Assembly: GCF_001039355.2 (NCBI RefSeq)
Contig: NW_019774670.1
Coordinates: 38,029 to 102,028, forward strand
Direction: 5' to 3'
Source: Lingula anatina
Taxonomy: Eukaryota > Brachiopoda > Lingulata > Lingulida > Lingulidae
DNA length: 64,000 nucleotides
A program made the translations under genes and the position numbers. Position 1 is the stretch's first letter; the number at the start of each line of letters is the position of its first letter. Below are positions 32,464-42,772 of this stretch, one piece after another. The notes beneath the pieces are model-generated. The model saw only the letters and a program-made list of their open reading frames with translations. It had not been told where the DNA came from and did no database searches.

Positions 32464-33762
32464 ATGAAGGCCATCTCAACTGTTCGTTCCGTATTACACC
32501 AATCTATCCATGCAAACCGAACACCGCTATCTCTTACTACGACAGTTAAGAGATGCATGGGAGGCCAGTTACCAGGGCAACACTCCCAGGAGTTAGCCGC
32601 AAGGACCAAGGCGGCTTACTCCCCGTTTGAAACATTAAACAAATACACAAGCCACGTGGATATGTTTTCCTGTGACTATCTTGGACTTGGTCAAAACGAG
32701 GAGCTTAATTGGGTACACGCCTATTCGATTCTCCGTCACGGTATGGACCGAATCTGTTCCTGCGTTGTCTCATACCCAGGCGATTCTCCCGTTAAGGATA
32801 CAGAGAGGGCCTTGGCGCGGTGGCTGAAGAGCGAAAGTGCTGCCCTCACCTACTCCTGCACTGCAGCAAACATTGGAGCCATGGAGATATTGCTCAAGGG
32901 AAACGAGCGACCAGTCTACGTGGACCGTTTTGCTCATGCGACACTTCAAGTTGGGGTGACTTTTGCTGGTGCTGCGGGGAGATTGCATGTGTTTCACCAC
33001 AATGACCTGGATCACCTCCGATCATTGATAGCAAAAACAGGGAGCGGAGTGGTAGTCGTGGACTCGATTTACAGCACCAACGGAGAAGAGGCACCGATGG
33101 CTGATTTGGTAGACTTATGCCACGACCTTGGTTGTATCCTCGTTGTAGACGAGAGCCACGCACTTGGCGTAATAGGGGAGCAAGGTGAAGGTTTAGTCGC
33201 ACATCTTGGTCTCGAAGACGGCGTTCATGTAAGAACCACATCATTTCTTAAAAGCCTTACCTGTGAAAACGGCGTCATTGCCAGTAGCCGTGACTTCACA
33301 GACTGCTTCAACCACGCCACAACGTTAGGGATATTCAGCAATGCCATGCAAATCTCAGGCGCAATGAGAGTGAAAAAGGCGATGGAGTTGGCAATGCATG
33401 CAACTGAACAGAGAGAGAACTTGCGAAAACTGTCTAAATCATTCCGACAACAGCTTAAAGAGGCTGGTTTCCCTGTTAGGACCGACATCGACCACCCCAT
33501 AGTATCTGTTGTTGTCGGTGAGATGGAGAGGGCGGTAGAAATACACCACTATCTGTGCTCTAAGGGGATATACCCCTGGGTTTTCTTTTATCCGGCGACC
33601 CCAAAAGACGGAGCCATGGTAAGATTTGTGATCAACCAATATTTGACACCAGAAAAACTCGCCTACACCGTTGAAACAATGAAGAATCTCAGAGAAGATC
33701 TAAAGCCATCCACTGGTATGGGAAGAGAGGAGAGAAGTGCAATCAGTCAAGCTATCATATAA
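32464..33762 (+). CDS. CqsA-like alpha-oxoamine synthase, copy 4 (432 aa)
   Basis: Positional counterpart of copy 2 in the right unit. The PLP-lysine is kept, but the residues before it change (SLHKSL to SFLKSL). W31 of the presequence region becomes Cys. Near residue 352 it carries GEMERAV, shared with copy 1 rather than with copy 2 (GQSARAV), again suggesting exchange among copies. The C-terminal tail is complete. All core motifs (DYLGLG, DRFAHAT, DSIYST, DESHALG, PATPKDGAMVRF) are intact, so it is predicted active. Confidence 0.9.
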   Translation: MKAISTVRSVLHQSIHANRTPLSLTTTVKRCMGGQLPGQHSQELAARTKAAYSPFETLNKYTSHVDMFSCDYLGLGQNEELNWVHAYSILRHGMDRICSCVVSYPGDSPVKDTERALARWLKSESAALTYSCTAANIGAMEILLKGNERPVYVDRFAHATLQVGVTFAGAAGRLHVFHHNDLDHLRSLIAKTGSGVVVVDSIYSTNGEEAPMADLVDLCHDLGCILVVDESHALGVIGEQGEGLVAHLGLEDGVHVRTTSFLKSLTCENGVIASSRDFTDCFNHATTLGIFSNAMQISGAMRVKKAMELAMHATEQRENLRKLSKSFRQQLKEAGFPVRTDIDHPIVSVVVGEMERAVEIHHYLCSKGIYPWVFFYPATPKDGAMVRFVINQYLTPEKLAYTVETMKNLREDLKPSTGMGREERSAISQAII

Positions 33763-35789
33763 TCAAGATCATAGATCAGCGCATATAACCTTTATTTAGC
33801 ATTGTCATCCTAGATGAAGACATTGTTGGGTTAAAGATAAACAGAAGATCGAATGTATTCAATATGTGGTATTCTATATTTAGACATTACTAACCCATCG
33901 TGTCTCCATCCAGGGACTACAAGCACAACATAATTTATATAAAAACACGTATACTAAACACTCTTTTGAATTATATATAGACTGAGCACAAGTTAACGGA
34001 TAAGCGGTACTGGCAGATTCAATAAAATTTAATTACTAGGGCAATAAGATCATAAATATTTAATAATACAGCCGAACAATATTGCTGTAATGAATAGGGA
34101 TGGATGAACTGCTTAGTTTATTTTTGGTTTTAAATTGATTCTACGCCATTGCTTTCCCTCCCGGGGACAGCCATACCATTTTTCTTATATGGACGCCTTC
34201 ACCTTATACACTAGGTCATTTTCTATTCATATTCTCTATTTTAAAAGACAAAGCACTAATTCGTTATCCTCTATTTATAGACAAGTGAAGATAAATGGGA
34301 CACGTAAAAGTAGAATTGACAGCCACAATGTATAATGTGTGTATGTGTTTTTATTTTATTTTATTTATTTTATTTTTTTTTACATTATTTTTTTCTGTAA
34401 AGAACCACAAGTACAGTTTCCTAAGTACATGTATGTAAATATATCACCTCTTAAAGTACACTCCACGGTACAGCAAAAACATTGGTCATAGTAAAGAGAT
34501 AATAACAAGAGGCGTGCACGGCTAATACCGAGGTTTCCATGGGAATATATTTCACGGTTTACCTTAGGACTATGTAATGTGCTATTACTATTAAGAGCAA
34601 TCACATTTACCAGTAAAACTAATTCATATATTTAACTTCTATCAGGGATGTTCAAAGATTTAGATTAGGTTCCGAACGGAGCAAACTATTTTAATATTAA
34701 AATAGTTATTATATTTGCTCATTCTTCTACTTTAACAAATTCTTCTTATGCGTTTTTTTTTTCTTTTTATTCCTTTATACCATTGCTTGATATTTTGAGG
34801 TTTTGATGAGCTGATAACAAATTTATCATGATTTTGCTTAATGTCTACTGAATCAACGGGATGCCGATAAAATATAACACCATTGTGAAACTAAGAATAG
34901 AATGTTTTAAATATTTATATCTTAAAATTGATATACGTATTTGAAGTATAGAAATAGAGGCAAACCTTTCATACAAATTGTTAAAAATAGTTATGCCCCA
35001 CAGTAATTACAACTAACTAACAACAGTTATTCAATAAAGACATCAAAAGTCAAACTAAGTCTACGCATGGTAGATATAAGATATCTTGTTTAAAAAAAAT
35101 GCTGTGCATTAAATTGCTTAAAGTATACAATTATTTACATAAGCAATGTTGTGCGGCCCCATTTGCCACGGTTCATGTCCATCTACTTAAAACATCCCAG
35201 GCTACAATCACCCGCCCGGCCAATATTTATCTTTCACACCGGTCAGCACGCTTGTTGGACGCTTCATAGACGACTGCCATTTTAGCGGAAATAGAGATAG
35301 CCAGTTTAAGACGGCCAAATAATACTACGCACTTCTTTTCGACTCGCTGAGCATGCAAAAGTCCCTTAATGTTTTTTTTTCGGGGGGCGGGTAATAAAAC
35401 TGCAAGGGAAGACTCGGTCGCTGCTAAATTATGTCTGTATATTAAAGAAGACCCCCAGGGCTTGATCCACGCAATTAAGATTAGATATCTGTCACAAAAA
35501 CATCTTATAACGTCAGGCGGTAATATGTCATATTCATCTACACATATCGAATCACATTTCTGCGATCAAGTAATCATTATCTGTTGATCTTTTGTTAAAT
35601 ATAAATTGAGAATAATTTTATTGAAAAGCATTTGCTTTAGCCAATTTTTTTTTACCTTTATAGTGAATATAAATATAATAATACAAAATATTAGCTATCG
35701 TGTATTGCTATATACATCATAAGCACAAGCTGCTGACGCGTTGCGTAACAAAAAGATTCGCGACGTTGATGTGCAGTATAGCATAAGAA
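33763..35789. other. Region between copies 4 and 5
   Basis: Closely matches 23707-25564 and carries the distal motif TTGCCACGGTTCA at 35163-35175. The extra sequence at about 34236-34395 ends in T-rich, TTTTA-like repeats, consistent with an insertion here or a deletion in the left unit. No gene. Confidence 0.5.
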
Positions 35790-35996
35790 CACTGCCTAAA
35801 GGGAGATAATATACATAGAACGACAGACTTTAACACAGAAGAGTCACTAGGTCAACAAACCACCCTTTATTGTCGTCGAGTTCTTCAATTTCTTAGTCCT
35901 CACTACTGAGATAGCTGGTGGTCAAGACACGCCATTTGGGCCAATAGCTACTAACAAGTGACCGTTGAAAATTCTAGGAACGCTATCACGGCTCAG
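35790..35996 (+). promoter_or_regulatory. Promoter and 5' UTR exon of synthase copy 5
   Basis: Nearly identical to copy 3: altered TATA (CCTAAAGGGAGATAATAT) and first exon ending CACGGCTCAG|GTTTG at 35996. The intron runs to 38246 (ATTCAG), about 2.25 kb as assembled including the N gap, and ends 7 nt before the ATG. Confidence 0.6.
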
Positions 35997-37123
35997 GTTT
36001 GTTTCATTTCTCAATATATTTATAGTAGAAATGGCATTTTACTGTATACTGTATCCCTGTATGAAGATAACTTCTGTAATGTGAACATTTATAATTTGAG
36101 ACCTTCATGATATTTTAATAAAAGATATTAAAACAAAAGAGCTAAAAATTGAATGAATCCGTTTTAGGCATTGTCACCATGTGCAATATTTGGCAGGTAT
36201 GACATATACAGGAATGCATGCTTATGATGCTAGCCAGAAGAGACACTGGAAAGATTTATCTAGCAGATTGTTAAGTTCAGCTTACTGTTCGTTCTTCTTT
36301 TTGAAGAATTCCCGATTACAAACTTCACTGATATAAATTTACATGTACGTTGCATTTGACCACCATGCGTCATTTACTGTTCACAGTATTAAACAGAAAG
36401 GGGAAATCCGCCAGGATGTGTACCTTTAATGGCAACAAACATCTTTTGTTTATTTACTTTTGTCTCTTTGCTTTCTTTTTAATTATTTGAATATACATTT
36501 ACTTATATAAAAATTAAGCGTATAGAAAATTACATCGCCTCCACGTTGCCCTTCGACGTTTTCCCCTAAGTCTCTTCGGGGGTGTTGTGGGGGGCGGGGA
36601 CCGACTGACACCTTATTGCAATAAAAACTGAGATGTCAGGGAAATTATTACCTTCGGGTATTCAGTAATTTTTCTTTAAAAAAGGAAGACCATTTATGTA
36701 CTTTGTGGTGCAAATATGAGAAATTCCCTGTAATTCTTTAAAGAGTAAATTCAGCCTTACCATACGGTGCGCACATACTAAAATCGTAAAGTAAATCATA
36801 CTGTAGTCAGCTCCTGTGCATTGTACTCCGTTACACCGAGTTGCAGCCAGAATTGAGCTATGTGCTCTGCACTTTTGCTCACCTCTGACAACTTCTTGAA
36901 ATAAAACTGAGTTTACTAACAACATCATCAACAAAAGCACATATATATATATATATATATTTGACCGAAATAATACAAGATTTATTTAAAACATTTCTAC
37001 TTTGTCAAAAAACAACACACGATCTACCTCTTTTTTCTGATAGAGGTTTAGTAATTACATTAAAGAAGTGTCGTTATCTCCAGTCTCCATCAGTGTGCCA
37101 TATAGACATGTCTCGGGGCGAAC

Positions 37124-37399
37124 NNNNNNNNNNNNNNNNNNNNNNNNNNNNNNNNNNNNNNNNNNNNNNNNNNNNNNNNNNNNNNNNNNNNNNNNNNNNN
37201 NNNNNNNNNNNNNNNNNNNNNNNNNNNNNNNNNNNNNNNNNNNNNNNNNNNNNNNNNNNNNNNNNNNNNNNNNNNNNNNNNNNNNNNNNNNNNNNNNNNN
37301 NNNNNNNNNNNNNNNNNNNNNNNNNNNNNNNNNNNNNNNNNNNNNNNNNNNNNNNNNNNNNNNNNNNNNNNNNNNNNNNNNNNNNNNNNNNNNNNNNNN
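37124..37399. other. Assembly gap (276 N) with duplicated flanks
   Basis: The roughly 160 bp left of the gap (36961-37123, from GACCGAAATAATACAAG to CTCGGGGCGAAC) reappears right of it at about 37467-37630 with small changes. Both are preceded by AT tracts. The left unit has this sequence only once (from 26796), so a misassembly or collapsed microsatellite is likely. Frames reading through the N run are artefacts. Confidence 0.9.
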
Positions 37400-37470
<71 letters not shown>

Positions 37471-38253
37471 ACTGAAATAATACAAGATTTATTTAAAACA
37501 TTTCTACTTTGTCAAAAAACAACACACGATCTACCTCTTTTTTCTGATAGAGGTTTAGTAATTACATTAAAGAAGTGTCGTTATCTCCAGTCTCCATCAG
37601 TGTGCCATATATACATGTCTCGGGGCGAACAAACCCGGGGGGGGGGTAAATTGGGCGTACCTGCCCCTGACTTCCTTTTCAAGCACGAGGTTGCATAATA
37701 TCTGTAAGAGTTATCCAAAGAATCTGTCACAGTAAGGCCACAGTAATACAGTAATACACGCTATACTTAACCCACTAAAATATGCACCTAATAGAGACAT
37801 AAAATTGTTTTCCAGTGTAAAATAAACTGCGAGATCCTGCTTGCGCGTCTCGTTACGTCAACCATTCAACGTGTCACGTGCCCATTCAAAAAGTTACGTT
37901 TCACTTTCGACAAAAGAGGGTGTGCAGTCTTGCCAAGGGGGTAAAATAGCGCCACCTATACAGATTTCAAATTACATCATAAAACTTGCCCTTGCCTCCC
38001 ATCTATCTCCTGTTTCATATCGTAATTTTGAAATCTTTGTACGTCCCTGAAGAACCTTCGGGCAAAACGGCCTTCAGGCAAAAAAAAAAAAAGGATGGAG
38101 GAAACAGTCAAATTTTGTTCATTTTTAAATATATTGATTGGATCCAAACTATGTATATAAAATGATTTGTGGTAAAAATACAATACTGGATTTATTTCGA
38201 CAAATACAGTATATATATACTAATCTTAGATTCATTTTTTATTCAGCACTGAA

Positions 38254-39552
38254 ATGAAAGCCATCTCAATTCTTCGTTCAGTGTTCCACCAATCTATCCA
38301 TGTTCATCCACCACCCCTGTCTCTTACTATGACAATAAAGAGATGGAAGGGAGGCCAGTTACCAGGGCAACACTCCAAGGAGCTAGCCGCAAGGACCAAG
38401 GCGGCTTACTCTCCATTTGAAACATTAAACAAATACGAGAGCCACGTGGATTTGTTCTCTTGCGACTATCTTGGACTTGGTCAAAACGAGGAGCTTAATC
38501 GGGTACACGCCGACGCGATTCTCCGTCACGGAATGGACCGAATCTGTTCCTGCGTTGTCTCACACCCAGTCGATTCTCCCGTTAAGGATACAGAGGGGGC
38601 CGTGGCACGGTGGCTGAAGAGCGAAAGTGCTGCCCTCACCTACTCCTGCACAGCAGCAAACATTGGAGCCATGGAGATATTGCTAAAAGGAAACAAGCGA
38701 CCAGTCTACGTGGACCGTTTTGCTCATGCGACACTTCAAGTTGGGGTGACTTTTGTCGGTGCTGCTGGGAGATTGCATGTGTTTCACCACAATGATCTGG
38801 ATCACCTCCGATCACTGATAACCAAAACAGGGAGCGGAGTGGTAGTCGTGGACTCGATTTACAGCACTAACGGCGAAGAGGCGCCGATGGCCGACTTGGT
38901 AAACATGTGCCACGACCTTGGTTGCATCCTCGTTGTAGACGAGAGCCACGCACTTGGCGTAATAGGGGAGCAAGGTGAAGGTTTAGTCGCACATCTTGGT
39001 CTCGAAGACGGCGTTCATGTAAGAACCACATCATTACATAAAAGCCTTACCTGTGATAATGGAGTCATTGCCAGTAGCCGTGACGTAACTGACTGCTTCA
39101 ACCACGCCACAACGTTAGGGATATTCAGCAATGCCATGCAAATCTCTGGCGCAATGAGAGTGAAAAAGGCGATGGAGTTGGCAATGCAGGCAACTGAACA
39201 GAGAGAGAACTTACAAAAGTTGTCTAAATCATTTCGACAGCAACTTAAAGAAGCCGGTTTCTCTGTAAGGGGGGACTTCAAACATCCCATAGTATCTGTT
39301 GTTGTCGGTCAGACTGAAAAGGCGATTGGCATACACCACTATCTTTGCTCTAAGGGAATATATCCATGGATTTTTGGTTACCCGGCGACCCCAAAAGACG
39401 GAGCCATGGTGAGATTTGTGATCAACCATTATTTGACGCCAGAGAAACTCGCCTACACCGTTGAAACAATGAGAAATCTCAAAGATGATCTAAAGACATG
39501 TTCTGGCATGGGAAGAGGGGAAGAAAGTGTAATCAGTCAAGATGTCGTATAA
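38254..39552 (+). CDS. CqsA-like alpha-oxoamine synthase, copy 5 (432 aa, divergent C-terminal part)
   Basis: N-terminal part nearly identical to copy 3. From about residue 335 it diverges from every other copy: PVRTDIDHP becomes SVRGDFKHP, GQSARAVEI becomes GQTEKAIGI, WVFFYPATP becomes WIFGYPATP, and the tail ends SVISQDVV. The Phe-to-Gly change sits next to the PATPK loop, which in this fold helps shape the active site, so a changed substrate range is possible. The PLP-lysine (SLHKSL) and DESHALG are intact. The 3' flank also differs from copies 2-4, so the gene may be a chimera of a copy-3-like 5' part and an older 3' part. Confidence 0.9.
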   Translation: MKAISILRSVFHQSIHVHPPPLSLTMTIKRWKGGQLPGQHSKELAARTKAAYSPFETLNKYESHVDLFSCDYLGLGQNEELNRVHADAILRHGMDRICSCVVSHPVDSPVKDTEGAVARWLKSESAALTYSCTAANIGAMEILLKGNKRPVYVDRFAHATLQVGVTFVGAAGRLHVFHHNDLDHLRSLITKTGSGVVVVDSIYSTNGEEAPMADLVNMCHDLGCILVVDESHALGVIGEQGEGLVAHLGLEDGVHVRTTSLHKSLTCDNGVIASSRDVTDCFNHATTLGIFSNAMQISGAMRVKKAMELAMQATEQRENLQKLSKSFRQQLKEAGFSVRGDFKHPIVSVVVGQTEKAIGIHHYLCSKGIYPWIFGYPATPKDGAMVRFVINHYLTPEKLAYTVETMRNLKDDLKTCSGMGRGEESVISQDVV

Positions 39553-42219
39553 TCTGGATAAAAAAAAATTCATAAACAACTTATTTAGCACTTTCAACCT
39601 AGACGAACGCGGTGCTGCAATTAAACATAACTATAATGGCTGTAACTAAGGCCTACAAGCACGATAGAATTTATTTATCACAATTACAAAAATTTTTTAT
39701 TCAAATCATTGGTAAACTGGACCAAGTTAAGTTGAACCAAGTGGGGGATATGTACGTGTCACTGGTGTAGATTTTATTGACATTTGCGCTTTGATTAATG
39801 TTCAAAGTACGAATAAAAAATACTGAGAGTTAGATATAAATCTATGAATGACAATCATGCATGTTATATAATTTTCAAGCTTAAAGATATAATTTACATT
39901 TCGGCAAAGATGGAGGGAAAAAGGGCCCACACATGGCAATATGTTTTAGATAAATTTTATGTCCAAAATTCGGCCGAGGCTGAGAGCGAGCTGCGCAACC
40001 CCTACCCTTCAGGAAGGGGACGTAGGTTTCCTTAATGCTCTGACAGCCCGCTAATAGAGTTGTCTCTCTTGGCCTTATAACTGCCATATGTGCCCTATGC
40101 TAAGGTTATGCCCTGTATGTTGACTTAGACAAAATGAGAACTGCTAACCCATAGAGGCTTACCTATATGTCAAATGTTTCTGAACATAAATACCATACAT
40201 ATAATAATGATACATAGAATTAATAATTGTTTTGTAGTGTTAATTAATCAGGGAACATTAGGGAGGGACGGGGTTGGGTTTGAGAAACTTTATGAAATTC
40301 ACTAAAAACTCTTCTCTCCTGAGCATGTACTGCTAGGTTGAAAATTTCTAAGGAAGTGAGAGAGAGTGTTCTTTGTTTTTGGTGAAGCTGAACTCCTTAT
40401 GATTCTGATTGGCTGATCATAATGAGACTAGGTTGTACTGTCCAATCAGGTTTTGCTATACTGGTATCTTACCAGTGTCACTTGGTAGTAATTAACTTAA
40501 CAGCGAGAAATACAAAGCGGAGACATCCTGTCTGTAATTAGGGAAGAAACATCTGGAACTTATCTTTCTATCAACCTATCTTAGTCCCTGGGAGTTTTCT
40601 CTGGGCATCTTACATCACATTAATACCCTCATCACACAAAAATCCCTTTATTGTAACCAATAAATTATATTTATGAGTGCATGAATTGAGAGGAGTCGCC
40701 GAGGCTAGTTTGCTGTCAAAATTTGTTATCATACACAACACAACAGAATCAAATAGATGTAGGTTGAAAATGTCATTTTATTGACATTTGCACTTTAATT
40801 AAAGGGATAATAACTCTTCGTATGAAATCTGTATTTCACAATAAAAACATTGTGAGTGACTCATAAAAATATAATATATTCTGTTTTCCCACAAAAACGG
40901 CTGTTATAGCTATTATTCTGATATCTGAGCTTGTCTTTTGACCACGTGACCTCCATTGATGGCCATACTATGTTAAAATCTCTTAAGAGATTTTAACAAA
41001 AAACCAAACTTTTTAGAAAAAAACCAGGGACTAACTTTGAATGTAAAAATGGATTCATTAACCATTGGTAAGTATGGGAAAATTGTTGTTTACTCCAGGA
41101 AAATTCATTTTTTGGCCGAAACGAAGAGTTATTATCACTTTAATGTTCAAAGTACGAATAAAAAATACTGAGAGTTAGATATAAATCTATGAATGACAAT
41201 CATGCATGTTATATAATTTTCAAGCTTAAAGATTTACATTTCAGCAAAGATGGAGGGAAAAAGGGCCAAAGATACAGACTGTCTGCAGTCTGTATCCCCC
41301 CATCCAAGGAGACTCCTCTGAATTCATGCTAATTCCTCATAGTGATATTTATACAAGGTTGCATTCCCTTACAATGATTGAATTACCTAATTTTCATACT
41401 TTCTGTTACTTTTCTATACTTCCTGGGCTATATACCATACACCATTATGTGTCCGGTGTTTTGATAGTGGAGAGGCATAAATATCAAAGATATTTATCAG
41501 TACATATGAGCAATATTGCTGTAGTGAGAAAGGTTGGACTTATTGCTTGGTTCGTCACATTTTGTTTTTTGAGGAAAACGGGTTCTACGCCATTGCATCT
41601 CCTCCCGGAACTGCCATTACTAGAACATGCTTATTGGGTGAATATCAGCTGGTGTCAATCAATATATCATATTCTCACCTATTAAATTATTCTTGCATAC
41701 CACAATCAACACATTTAATCGCTTTTCTTCATAAAATAATACAGAGGTGACCATTGTGAACGCTAGCTCTGTGCGCCACATATGTCGCAGCCCGGGTTGT
41801 TTTCTCCTTGGAAAGACGAGAATGTTCTATAATAACAATGCATACATGACAATGTATGTTTGTGTTCTTTTCATGCCTAAGTGTGCATTCAATTTATTCA
41901 ATATATGTTGCAAAGAAATAATAAATCTTACAAATGGGCCACACAAAAATAATATTGACAACCACTGCGTGTTTTTGTAACAGTTTATGTCCGTCCTGTC
42001 TTACATTCATGCAAGTCGTACGCTCCAATGTTGACCGTACTTTCCTTCTCTGCAGTTATCAACCTTTCTTCACATATTCAGTTATTGAACAGACAGCACA
42101 CCTAATTGCGTTTCTTTATAACGTAATAGACAGATGGCGATTGATGACGCTAACTGCCGCAGATCGGGTTGTATTCTCTCCGGAAAGACGAGAAAGTTCC
42201 AAATTAATGACCATGTATA

Positions 42220-42254
<35 letters not shown>

Positions 42255-42560
42255 GAAAGACAAGCCTGGGAAGCGAAGCCCGCCTTTGCCCCTTGACGGA
42301 CCGTGGCGTGCTTTCGTGCCAGTTGAAACGGTTTAGAATTATAATTCAGCAATAAGATAATACAAAAGAACTTTTTCCTTGGCAAAAATCAAGACAATTA
42401 ATTCCAATTTCATGCAGTTAGCATGTACTCTTCCAAACTGGCGATGTTTTTCTTATCGAATAAGAAAATAACTTCTGGTAACTGCCATTGTTTACGCAAG
42501 TTGATTTCAGAAAATTTAGATCGATCGTTGGGAAATTAAATCTAAATATTTCCCCCCATT
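39553..42560. other. Right border of the synthase cluster, duplicated non-coding DNA
   Basis: The segment 39774-39925 recurs at about 40778-40802 plus 41144-41268, split by a MITE. Sequence at about 41440-41640 resembles the 3' flank of copies 2 and 4 (TTCTACGCCATTGC, CTCCCGG). About 41690-41830 and 42060-42200 are diverged direct repeats (CGGGTTGT, GGAAAGACGAGAA). A T run spans about 42222-42252. No gene is supported. Confidence 0.6.
40803..41139. mobile_element. 337-bp MITE with TTAA target duplication
   Basis: Terminal inverted repeats AGGGATAATAACTCTTCGT / ACGAAGAGTTATTATCACT, flanked by TTAA at 40799-40802 and 41140-41143. The unoccupied paralogous sequence at about 39788-39800 (TTGATTAATGTTC) has a single TTAA and confirms the ends. 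It contains a TTAAAATCTCTTAAGAGATT-type palindrome. The family recurs at 46152-46789 and about 63131-63330. Confidence 0.85.
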
Positions 42561-42563
42561 TAG

Positions 42564-42572
42564 TATAAGTAG
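42564..42572 (+). promoter_or_regulatory. TATA box of lectin gene A
   Basis: TATAAGTAG, found with similar following sequence upstream of lectin genes B (48614) and C (53860). It lies about 200 bp before the start codon, giving a 5' UTR of roughly 170 nt if unspliced. Confidence 0.6.
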
Positions 42573-42772
42573 TCAGTGAACAGGGGAGTTAAATACCATG
42601 TACTGGAGCCTAAGGAACAACTGCTTCCAGTGTGCAACAAGATTGAAAAAAAATGCTTACAAAAGCGGAACTATAACAGAACTATAGTTGTAATATAAGG
42701 CGTTGATGAATAAAGTGCAGAGTACTTAGAGAAACTTCTTTTACATAGGACGACTTGAAAATGGAACACTAA

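Larger units (their letters stand above)
28961..39552 (+). repeat. Right unit of the two-gene tandem segmental duplication
   Basis: Starts with AACGTTGCTAGTATCAGG near 28963 and runs through copies 4 and 5. It differs from the left unit by lacking the piggyBac-like insert, carrying about 155 bp of extra sequence near 34236-34395, and holding the N gap at 37124-37399. Similarity ends just after the stop codon of copy 5. Confidence 0.85.

Noticed and set aside
22714-33639. Antisense and shifted ORFs of 60-130 codons inside every synthase copy
   Set aside because: Shadows of the conserved coding strand; they recur only because the copies are paralogous.
36961-37698. Long ORF reading through the N gap and the AT repeat
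   Set aside because: Most residues are unknown or Ile-Tyr repeats from (AT)n; it is not coding.
16479-39552. Bacterial contamination as the source of the synthase genes
   Set aside because: They are embedded in AT-rich DNA with TATA promoters, matching splice sites, microsatellites and MITEs, and continue without a break into multi-exon animal genes.
16479-39552. Calling the five enzymes ALAS, KBL or serine palmitoyltransferase
   Set aside because: Family-wide PLP motifs fit, but the glycine-rich segment and several boxes differ from those enzymes and match the CqsA pattern better. A tree is still required, so no gene symbol is given.
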